Assembly (NCBI GenBank): GCA_030693565.1
Contig: JAUYAJ010000437.1
Span: 1 to 21,136, forward strand
DNA from: Rubrivivax sp.
GTDB lineage: Bacteria; Pseudomonadota; Gammaproteobacteria; Burkholderiales; Burkholderiaceae_C
Direction of reading: 5' to 3'
DNA: 21,136 bases
Under the pieces are notes generated by a model. It had not been told where the DNA came from, made no database searches, and saw only the letters and a list, made by a program, of their open reading frames with translations. Position numbers and translations under genes: made by a program. This document shows, piece after piece, positions 8,568 to 14,414 of this stretch (position 1 is its first letter; each line of letters begins with the position of its first letter).

Positions 8568-8621
8568 TATAGCGGCTGAAGGAATTCGGTAGTTTTCGCC
8601 GCCCCAGCGCCGCCCTACATT
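8568..8621 (+). promoter_or_regulatory. Candidate activator site and promoter of the glcG-like/Bug operon
   Basis: A 27-bp element at 8568-8594 (TATAG at its 5' end, GGAATTCGGTAGTT at its 3' end) abuts a -35-like TTTTCG (8593-8598), a 17-nt spacer and a -10-like TACATT (8616-8621). Transcription would start near 8628, giving a leader of about 70 nt. ATAG (8569) and GTAG (8589) sit exactly 20 bp apart, a two-turn direct repeat. An extra GGCTTATAGCC palindrome lies upstream at 8530-8540 and could be an auxiliary half site. It is the mirror partner of the cupin promoter in the same 254-nt divergent gap. Confidence 0.65.
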
Positions 8622-8698
8622 GCCGGCCAGCCGACCCGGCGGTCCTGGGCCGCGACGCGCCCATGCCGGGCGCTGGTCACCCTGGAGAACACAGCCCG

Positions 8699-9139
8699 AT
8701 GAGCAGCCCGACGCCCGCGCTCGACCGCCCCCTGCCTTACGGCGCGCCGCTGACGCTGCAGCAAGCCAAGGCCATCGTCCAGGCCGCCGTGGCCGAGGCG
8801 CTGCGCCACGGCTGGCCGGTGGCCATCGTCGTTGCCGATGCCGCCGCCGACATCGTGCTGGCGCTCAAGCTCGACAACACCCAGCACTCCAGCATGGCCA
8901 TCGCCACCGGCAAGGCGCTGACGGCGGTGAACTTCCGCCGCCCGACGCAGATGTTCCAGGACGGCATCGCCGCCGGCGGCGAAGGCCTGCGCTTTCTGGC
9001 CGTGCCCGGCGTCACGCCGCTGGCCGGCGGCTTTCCGTTGGTGCTCAGCGGCGCCGTCGTCGGCGGCATCGGCGTTTCCGGCGTGCTGTCGACCCAGGAC
9101 TGCCAGATCGCCCTGGCAGGCATCGCCGCCCTGGCCTGA
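8699..9139 (+). CDS. GlcG/HbpS family protein (heme-binding-like, former DUF336)
   Basis: This 146-residue protein has the features of the GlcG/HbpS family: an N-terminal L-T-L-Q-Q-A-K-A-I helix, V-A-I-V-V-A-D-A-A-A-D at about 40-50, a mid-protein helix carrying A-T-G-K-A-L-T-A-V, and the glycine-rich C-terminal G-A-V-V-G-G-I-G-V-S-G-V. The family includes GlcG of the glycolate locus and the heme-binding HbpS; the molecular role is poorly defined. No signal peptide is seen. The start at 8699 is preferred over an in-frame ATG at 8663 because GGAG lies 11 nt upstream and the family begins near here. It is first in a two-gene operon with a Bug receptor, opposite the catabolic operon. Confidence 0.88.
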   Translation: MSSPTPALDRPLPYGAPLTLQQAKAIVQAAVAEALRHGWPVAIVVADAAADIVLALKLDNTQHSSMAIATGKALTAVNFRRPTQMFQDGIAAGGEGLRFLAVPGVTPLAGGFPLVLSGAVVGGIGVSGVLSTQDCQIALAGIAALA

Positions 9140-9172
9140 ACCCACCCCAAAAACCCGCAGGAGACCCGAACC

Positions 9173-10144
9173 ATGAACCGTCGCTTCTTTCAATGGCTGA
9201 GCCTGGCGCTGATCGGCGCCGCCAGCACCTTCAGCGCCACGGCGCAGGACAAGTTCCCCACCAAGACGGTGCGCATCGTCGTGCCCTTCACGCCCGGCAG
9301 CCAGGTCGACCTGGTGGCGCGCGAGATCGCCCGCAAGCTGCAAGAGAGCTGGGGCCAGACGGTACTGGTCGACAACCGCGCCGGTGCCGGCGGCACCGTG
9401 GGCAGCCGCGGCGTCGCCACGGCCGACGCCGACGGCCATGTGCTGCTGTTCACGTCGGCCTCGCACGCCATCAACCAGACGCTCTACCCCAAGCTGCCTT
9501 ACGACACGATGCGCGACTTCGTCGGCGTCACCTTTGCCACCAGCGTGCCCAACGTCCTGGTGGTGGCGCCCTCGCTGGGTGTGAAGACGGCGGCCGAGTT
9601 GCTGGCCCTGGTGCGCAGCAAGCCGGGGCATTTCAACTTCGCCTCGGCCGGCATCGGCAGCGGCACCCACTTCAACGGCGAGATGTTCAAGGGCGCGGCC
9701 AAGCTCGACATCGTTCACGTACCCTACAAAGGCACCGGCGAAGCGCTGGTCGACACCACCGCCGGGCGCTCGGCCTATTACTGGTCGCCGCTCGGGCTGA
9801 CGCTGCCCTTCATCCGCGACGGCCGGCTGATTCCGCTGGCTGTGAGCACCGCGCAGCGGGCGCCGCTGATGCCCGAGGTGCCGGTGATCGGCGACACCGT
9901 GCCCGGCGTCGTCTACGACCACTGGTACGGCATGATGGCGCCGGCGAAGACACCGAGGCCGGTGGTCGAGCAGATCTCGCGCGAAGTCGGCCGCATCCTG
10001 CGCCTGCCCGATGTTGCCAAGGCACTGGCCGACCAGGGCGTGGTGGCGTCGCCGAACACGCCGGCCGAGTTCGACCGCTTCATCGCCGCCGAGATCGAAC
10101 GCCTGGGCAAGGTCGTCAAGTCGGCTGGTATTTCGATCGAGTGA
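9173..10144 (+). CDS. Bug-type tripartite tricarboxylate transporter substrate-binding protein
   Basis: This 323-residue protein has a Sec signal peptide (M-N-R-R then a hydrophobic stretch, likely cut after A-T-A near residue 24) and the Bug/TctC fold. Recognisable pieces are I-V-V-P-F-T-P-G-S-Q-V-D near residues 35-46, the D-N-R-A-G-A-G-G-T-V-G loop, and H-V-P-Y-K-G-T-G at mid-protein. It should bind a small carboxylate-type ligand in the periplasm. AGGAG lies 8 nt from the ATG. No TctA/TctB membrane genes are in the window, so it is an orphan receptor that may serve a remote permease or a sensory role. It follows the glcG-like gene by 33 nt. Confidence 0.93.
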   Translation: MNRRFFQWLSLALIGAASTFSATAQDKFPTKTVRIVVPFTPGSQVDLVAREIARKLQESWGQTVLVDNRAGAGGTVGSRGVATADADGHVLLFTSASHAINQTLYPKLPYDTMRDFVGVTFATSVPNVLVVAPSLGVKTAAELLALVRSKPGHFNFASAGIGSGTHFNGEMFKGAAKLDIVHVPYKGTGEALVDTTAGRSAYYWSPLGLTLPFIRDGRLIPLAVSTAQRAPLMPEVPVIGDTVPGVVYDHWYGMMAPAKTPRPVVEQISREVGRILRLPDVAKALADQGVVASPNTPAEFDRFIAAEIERLGKVVKSAGISIE

Positions 10145-10153
10145 GCGGGGCCA

Positions 10154-10181
10154 GCGCCACCCCGCCGAGCGGCGGTGGCGC
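10154..10181 (+). terminator. GC-rich hairpin after the Bug gene (possible terminator)
   Basis: GCGCCACC (10154-10161) pairs perfectly with GGTGGCGC (10174-10181), and GCC/GGC extends the stem inside, 9 nt after the Bug stop. There is no U-tract, so intrinsic termination is uncertain. A 12-bp palindrome GACCGGCCGGTC follows at 10297-10308 with TT after it. The gap 10145-10333 has no credible gene. Confidence 0.4.
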
Positions 10182-10333
10182 GGTTGGCAGCTCGAGCGGG
10201 TGTCGTGCGTTCGAAGTCTTGGCACCTGTTGGCGCAGGGCGGCGTGCGCTTCAACGCGCGTCGACCTCACACTGCCGGCCATGACGCGACGGTCACGACC
10301 GGCCGGTCTTCTGTGATTCACCGACTTTGAAAA

Positions 10334-10783
10334 TCAGCGTGCTCCGCGCCCGCCTGGCCGCGCCACGGTGTCCCATGGGTTGATCAAGGGCACTCCGGTC
10401 GCTGTGAAGTCGGCCACATTGCGGGTGACCACGATCATGCTGTGGACCATCGCGGTAGCGGCCATCAATGCATCGCGCTCGGATCGCGGGTCGGGCACTT
10501 GCAGGGCTGCACACCGCTGCGCCACGGCAATGTCCACTGGCAGCACGCGGCCCGAAAATGCAGTCAACACATGCTGATCCAGCCAAGTCCTGAGCAAGGC
10601 GCCCTGTTTGGGGTCGCGGCGTTGCACCAGCAGCACGCCAGTTTCTAGTTCCAGGATGGTGATGGCCGAGACAAAGAGCGCATCGGCGGGCACTCCAGAG
10701 GCCCACGCTGCCACGTTCCGATCGGCCTTGCCAGCCTTGGCCTTGCGCAGTTCCGAGACAACGTTGGTGTCGAGGACAAACAT
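10334..10783 (-). CDS. vapC: PIN-domain ribonuclease toxin (VapC/FitB-like)
   Basis: This 149-residue PIN-domain protein is the toxin half of a type II pair. The N-terminal F-V-L-D-T-N-V-V-S-E gives the first acidic residue (Asp5). I-T-I-L-E-L-E-T-G near residues 41-49 supplies the conserved Glu. R-D-A-L-M-A-A-T-A near 103-111 and a following V-T-R-N-V-A-D-F complete the acidic Mg-binding set. Family members cut tRNA or other RNA when freed from the antitoxin. Its ATG shares one base with the antitoxin stop (TGATG), the usual tight coupling. It is of modestly lower GC than the flanking uptake genes and lies opposite to them, as expected of an acquired module. Confidence 0.92.
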   Translation of the reverse strand: MFVLDTNVVSELRKAKAGKADRNVAAWASGVPADALFVSAITILELETGVLLVQRRDPKQGALLRTWLDQHVLTAFSGRVLPVDIAVAQRCAALQVPDPRSERDALMAATAMVHSMIVVTRNVADFTATGVPLINPWDTVARPGGRGAR

Positions 10784-11037
10784 CAGCTCAGATCGGCTGG
10801 CCGGGCTATGCGGCCCAAACGCGGGGCTTCAAAGGCGATGTCGGCTACACCGGGCATGGCCAGCAGGTCGGCGATGCTGGCCGTCTTCTGAGTGAGTTTT
10901 TGGTAGGCCTCGATGGTCAACAACACATGCGCGGGGCGACCGCGATCCGTAATGACGACCGGGCCTTTGCTGGCAGCCCGCTTTGCACCGCTGGCGTCCT
11001 GGTTGAACTCTCGGCTGGAAACGGTGGTGATGGTCAC
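10783..11037 (-). CDS. Type II antitoxin, Phd/YefM family
   Basis: This protein of about 84 residues begins T-I-T-T-V-S-S-R-E-F-N-Q-D, the hallmark N-terminus of Phd-type antitoxins, followed by V-V-I-T-D-R-G-R-P-A-H-V-L-L-T-I-E-A-Y. The N-terminal domain binds DNA and the C-terminal tail neutralises the PIN toxin. The start is a GTG at 11037, chosen because AGGAG (11049-11045) stands 7 nt upstream and the family begins here; an in-frame GTG at 11052 would have no ribosome-binding site and only a leader of about 6 nt from the predicted transcript start. It overlaps the toxin start by one base. Confidence 0.9.
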   Translation of the reverse strand: MTITTVSSREFNQDASGAKRAASKGPVVITDRGRPAHVLLTIEAYQKLTQKTASIADLLAMPGVADIAFEAPRLGRIARPADLS

Positions 11038-11044
11038 GCGCGAG

Positions 11045-11084
11045 CTCCTCACATGCTGCGATGCATTGTAGGCACGTTACTACA
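11045..11084 (-). promoter_or_regulatory. Toxin-antitoxin promoter, operator and ribosome-binding site
   Basis: On the minus strand a good -10 TACAAT (11070-11065) sits inside the inverted repeat TGTAG-N8-CTACA (11067-11084), followed by AGGAG at 11049-11045. An inverted repeat over the -10 is the standard layout for autorepression by a Phd-type antitoxin/toxin complex. The -35 is poor. Operator function is inferred from position and symmetry. Confidence 0.6.
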
Positions 11085-11457
11085 TTTCGACACGCCCGAC
11101 AAGCTCTCGCGGCCACTGGCAACGCCTCCCTGCGAACAATCTGGGGAACGACCCGCCATAGGCGAGGGTTGACGCATGATTGATTCCGACATCACCAGGT
11201 TCGAGGACCTCGAACCCCTTCGAATGGCAGCTTCTCGGCGACGCATTCGTAGGCGGCTACGACCGTAGTGGTCGCAAGCTACCGCTCGGCCCTGCGCCCG
11301 ACGGCAGGCCCCCAGAACTTGCCTGCTTGGCTACGGGGGCGGGTTGTCCCGTGGCGAACGCCGCCGGCGGGCTCCCGGCCGGTGCGTGGACGACATGCCG
11401 GCATCAATGGAAAAGTACAGAACAGCGGCGCGCAGCGCGCGAGCGATAGGTGCTTGT
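11085..11457. other. Intergenic stretch between the toxin-antitoxin module and the uptake operon
   Basis: No credible gene is seen in about 370 nt. The weak open frames are Arg/Pro/Gly-rich and lack ribosome-binding sites. It contains a perfect 19-bp palindrome at 11198-11216 and a CGACC/GGTCG hairpin near 11259-11274. It may be debris left at the edge of the toxin-antitoxin module. Confidence 0.5.
11198..11216. repeat. Perfect 19-bp palindrome
   Basis: GGTTCGAGGACCTCGAACC has two 9-base arms around a single central A. It lies about 114 nt upstream of the toxin-antitoxin inverted repeat and about 240 nt before the uptake-operon element. It could be an operator or a recombination site. The GGTTCGA half looks like a tRNA T-arm, but no tRNA body surrounds it. 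Confidence 0.75.
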
Positions 11458-11511
11458 TATAGCGGCTGCAGGAAATCGGTAGTTTTCCACCTGCCCTGCG
11501 CCGCATAGCAT
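11458..11511 (+). promoter_or_regulatory. Candidate activator site and promoter of the uptake operon
   Basis: A 27-bp element at 11458-11484 starts with TATAGCGGCTG and ends with GGAAATCGGTAGTT. It differs from the 8568 copy at two positions. A -35-like TTTTCC (11483-11488), 17-nt spacer and -10-like TAGCAT (11506-11511) follow in the same register as the two sites in the divergent region. Transcription would start near 11518, only about 5 nt before the first ATG of the operon, so the first message would be almost leaderless. Confidence 0.65.
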
Positions 11512-11522
11512 GGTCCTGCCCC

Positions 11523-12422
11523 ATGAAGATTGCCGTATTCACCAAGAACCTGAGCAACCCCGCCTACGCCGCGGCGCGGCTCGGTGCCGAGCGTGCGGCG
11601 GCCGCCTTCGGTGCCACGGTGGAGCACTTCGTGCCCACGCTGGCCGACGACGCCGACCAGCAGATCGAGCTCGTCCGCCTGGCGCTGGCCGGCGCGCCCG
11701 ACGCCGTCGTCTTCACGCCCGTGCACGCCAGCAAGCTCGACGCCGCCATCGCCAGCATCCACGCCGCCGGCATCCCGGTGTTCGGCTTCGTCAACCGGAT
11801 GAAGCCAGGCCAGTGCCTGTCTTATGTCGGCTCGGCCGACGGCGCGCTGGCGGCCAACATCGCCGAACACTTGTTCGCGCACCTGCAAGGCCGCGGCGAT
11901 GTCGTCATCGTCGAAGGGCCGGCCGATTCGGTGACCAGCATCGAGCGCGTCCAGGCTTTCGACGCTGCCACCGCCCGCCACCCGGGCATCCGCATCATCG
12001 GCCGCTGCAGCGGCGGCTACCAGCGCGAACCGGCGCGCCAGGCTTTTGCGGCGCTGCTGGCCGAACAGCCGCGCATCGACGGCGTGCTCGCTGCCAACGA
12101 CATCATGGCCATCGGCGTGCTCGACGCCTTGCAGGCCGCCGGGCGCAGCACGGCCGTCGTCGGCGTCAATGCCATTCCGCAGGCGATCGATGCCATCCGC
12201 AGCGGCGCGATGCTGGCCACTGCCGACTTCAACGCCATGCTGATGTGCCATCTGGCCACCGAATGTGCGATCCGCCACCTGCGCGGCCAGGCCGTGCCGG
12301 CCGAGATCGAACTGCCGGTGGCCATCGTCGACCGCAGCAATGCCCCGCTCTGGGACCTGCCGTACGCGCAGCGCACCCTCACCACCTTGAAGGACCACGC
12401 CCCATGCGCCGTCGCACCCTGA
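11523..12422 (+). CDS. Periplasmic-binding-protein-fold (sugar-type, Peripla_BP_4/RbsB-like) protein without signal peptide
   Basis: This 299-residue protein starts directly at the first beta-strand of the fold (M-K-I-A-V-F-T-K-N-L-S-N-P-A-Y), so no export signal or DNA-binding domain precedes it. Downstream are S-Y-V-G-S-A-D-G near 103-110, V-L-A-A-N-D-I-M-A-I-G-V near 191-202, and V-V-G-V-N-A, all typical of ribose-binding-protein/LacI-effector domains. Upstream codons in frame run only to a TAG at 11460, with no ATG, GTG or TTG between, so the short N-terminus is real unless the start codon is unusual. No Shine-Dalgarno is present and the predicted promoter leaves about 5 nt of leader. It overlaps the next gene by 19 nt. 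A cytoplasmic ligand sensor is a reasonable guess; an exported receptor seems unlikely. Confidence 0.85.
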   Translation: MKIAVFTKNLSNPAYAAARLGAERAAAAFGATVEHFVPTLADDADQQIELVRLALAGAPDAVVFTPVHASKLDAAIASIHAAGIPVFGFVNRMKPGQCLSYVGSADGALAANIAEHLFAHLQGRGDVVIVEGPADSVTSIERVQAFDAATARHPGIRIIGRCSGGYQREPARQAFAALLAEQPRIDGVLAANDIMAIGVLDALQAAGRSTAVVGVNAIPQAIDAIRSGAMLATADFNAMLMCHLATECAIRHLRGQAVPAEIELPVAIVDRSNAPLWDLPYAQRTLTTLKDHAPCAVAP

Positions 12423-13372
12423 TCGCCACCTTGCCGGCCGCGGCCGCGCTGGCCTGGCAGCCCGCCTTTGCCCAGGCTTTCCCGAACAAGCCGATCCGCC
12501 TGGTGGTGCCATTCGCGCCCGCCGGCATCGCCGACATCCTGGGCCGGCTGCTGGCCGAGCCACTGAGCCAGGCTTATGGCCAGCAAGTGATCGTCGACAA
12601 CAAGCCCGGCGCCAGCGGCCACATCGGCGCCCAGCAAACCGCGCAGGCGGCCGCCGACGGCTACACGCTGGTGGTGGGCACGATCGGCATTCACGCTGCC
12701 CACGCCAGCTACAAGAAGCTCAGCTACAGCCCCGCCAACGACCTGCGGCCGGTGACCATCCTGGCCGAAGCGGCCAACGTCGTGCTGGTGCCGGCGGCCT
12801 CGCCCTACAAGACATTCGCTGACCTGCTCGCCGATGCGCGCGCCAACCCCGGCAAGCTGGCCTATGGATCGGCGGGCCCGGGCTCGTCGATCCACATGGT
12901 GACGGCGCTGTTCGAGCTGATGAGCGGCGTGCGCCTGAACCACGTGCCCTACAAAGGCAGCGGGCCGGCGCTGATCGACCTCATCGGCGGCCAGATCGGT
13001 GTCATGTTCGAGAACATCGGCTCGGGCATGGTCCACATCCAGAGCGGCAAACTGCGCGCGCTGGCGGTCACCGGGCCGGCGCGCGAGCCCACCTTGCCCG
13101 ACGTGCCCACGCTGGCCGAAGCCGGCGTGCCCGGCTATGCCGCCACCTCGTGGTGGACGCTGGCGGCGCCGCGCGGCGTGCCCACCGCACTGGTCGAGAA
13201 GATCCAGCAAGACGTCAAGCGCGCGCTGTCGACGCCGGCGGCTCAAGCCCGCTTCGACGCCAGCGGCGTGCGCAGCGTGCTCAACACGCCGGCCGAAGCC
13301 GCCAGCTTCTTCGCCAGCGAGACGATCAAGTGGAACAAGGTCATCGAAGCGGCCAAGCTGCAGCTCGACTGA
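12404..13372 (+). CDS. Bug-type substrate-binding protein (first of a tandem pair)
   Basis: This 322-residue periplasmic receptor has a signal peptide (M-R-R-R-T then hydrophobic, cut after A-F-A near residue 22). Bug-family landmarks are L-V-V-P-F-A-P-A-G-I-A-D, D-N-K-P-G-A-S-G-H-I-G, A-A-D-G-Y-T-L-V, H-V-P-Y-K-G-S-G and L-P-D-V-P-T-L-A-E. AAGGA lies 9 nt before the ATG, inside the end of the preceding gene, which it overlaps by 19 nt. It is clearly related to the following Bug protein (shared G-I-A-D-x-L-G-R-L, S-I-H-M, V-P-Y-K-G-S and M-F-E-N-I), so the two arose by tandem duplication. Ligand is unknown. Confidence 0.93.
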   Translation: MRRRTLIATLPAAAALAWQPAFAQAFPNKPIRLVVPFAPAGIADILGRLLAEPLSQAYGQQVIVDNKPGASGHIGAQQTAQAAADGYTLVVGTIGIHAAHASYKKLSYSPANDLRPVTILAEAANVVLVPAASPYKTFADLLADARANPGKLAYGSAGPGSSIHMVTALFELMSGVRLNHVPYKGSGPALIDLIGGQIGVMFENIGSGMVHIQSGKLRALAVTGPAREPTLPDVPTLAEAGVPGYAATSWWTLAAPRGVPTALVEKIQQDVKRALSTPAAQARFDASGVRSVLNTPAEAASFFASETIKWNKVIEAAKLQLD

Positions 13373-13401
13373 CCGCACCCCCGCCGTACCCAGGAACTCT
13401 G

Positions 13402-14382
13402 ATGACATCCCGACTCGCACTCATCGCCACCTTGTTCGCTGCCATCTCCACACTGATGGCAGGCCCCGCCGCGGCCCAGGCCGACGCCTTCCCGGCCAAG
13501 CCGATCAAGCTCGTCGTGCCCTACTCGGCCGGCGGCATTGCCGACCTGCTGGGCCGGCTCATCGCCGACAAGCTGGGCGCGCAGTACAAGCAGACCGTGG
13601 TGGTCGAGAACCGCGCCGGCGCCGGCGGCCATGTCGGCGGCGAGCAAGTCGCCAAGTCGCCCGCCGACGGCTACACGCTGGTGCTGGCCACCATCGCCCA
13701 CAACGGCGCAGCGTCGATGTACAAAGGCCTGAAGTACGACCCGGTGACCGACCTCCAAGCGGTGGCGCTGGTGGCCGAGAGCGCCGGCGTGCTCATCGTC
13801 CACCCCTCGGTGGCGGCCAATTCGATGGCCGAGTTCATGGCGCTGGCCAAAGCGCAGCCGGGCAAGCTGAACTACGCGTCGGCCGGAAACGGCTCGGCGA
13901 TCCACATGGCCACCGAGCTGTTCAAACACATGAGCGGCACCGACATCGTCCACGTGCCCTACAAAGGCAGCTCGCCGGCGATGGCCGACCTGCTGGGCGG
14001 CCAGGTGCAGCTGATGTTCGAGAACATCGCCACCGCCTTGCCGCACATCAAGAGCGGCAAAGTGCGCGCGCTGGGCGTCACCGGCCGGGCGCGCAATGCC
14101 AGCCTGCCCGACGTCCCGACCATCGCCGAGAGCGTGCTGCCCGGCTACGCGGCCGAGCCCTGGTACACGGTGTCGGCGCCCAAAGGCGTGCCGGCCGAGG
14201 TGCTGCGCAAGCTCAATGCCGACATCAACACCGCACTGCGCTCGCCCGACCTGGCGCAGCGCTTTGAAGCGCTGGGCGTGACGCCGCTGGGCGGCTCGCT
14301 CGACGACGCCGCGCGGCGCAACGCCGCCGAAGCGGCGCGCTGGAGCCGCGTCATCAGCGCCGCCCGCATCCAGGTCGACTGA
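13402..14382 (+). CDS. Bug-type substrate-binding protein (second of a tandem pair)
   Basis: This is a 326-residue periplasmic receptor with a signal peptide ending at A-A-A-Q-A near residue 26. It shares the Bug landmarks L-V-V-P-Y-S-A-G-G-I-A-D, E-N-R-A-G-A-G-G-H-V-G, P-A-D-G-Y-T-L-V, H-V-P-Y-K-G-S-S and L-P-D-V-P-T-I-A-E with the preceding protein. The start is set by AGGA about 6 nt upstream and by the signal peptide; the frame is open further upstream only as a shadow of the previous gene. Spacing to the neighbours is 29 and 32 nt, so it is inside the operon. As no TctA/TctB is present, partner permease and ligand are unknown. Confidence 0.93.
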   Translation: MTSRLALIATLFAAISTLMAGPAAAQADAFPAKPIKLVVPYSAGGIADLLGRLIADKLGAQYKQTVVVENRAGAGGHVGGEQVAKSPADGYTLVLATIAHNGAASMYKGLKYDPVTDLQAVALVAESAGVLIVHPSVAANSMAEFMALAKAQPGKLNYASAGNGSAIHMATELFKHMSGTDIVHVPYKGSSPAMADLLGGQVQLMFENIATALPHIKSGKVRALGVTGRARNASLPDVPTIAESVLPGYAAEPWYTVSAPKGVPAEVLRKLNADINTALRSPDLAQRFEALGVTPLGGSLDDAARRNAAEAARWSRVISAARIQVD

Positions 14383-14414
14383 ACCACACGCCCCGCCACA
14401 ACGAGGAGACACGC

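Noticed and set aside
11198..11216. tRNA remnant suggested by GGTTCGA
   Set aside because: No acceptor stem, D-arm or anticodon arm can be found around it; the sequence is a simple palindrome.
11180..11449. Open frame of 89 codons upstream of the uptake operon
   Set aside because: No ribosome-binding site and no recognisable fold; composition is Arg/Pro/Gly-rich as in random high-GC frames.
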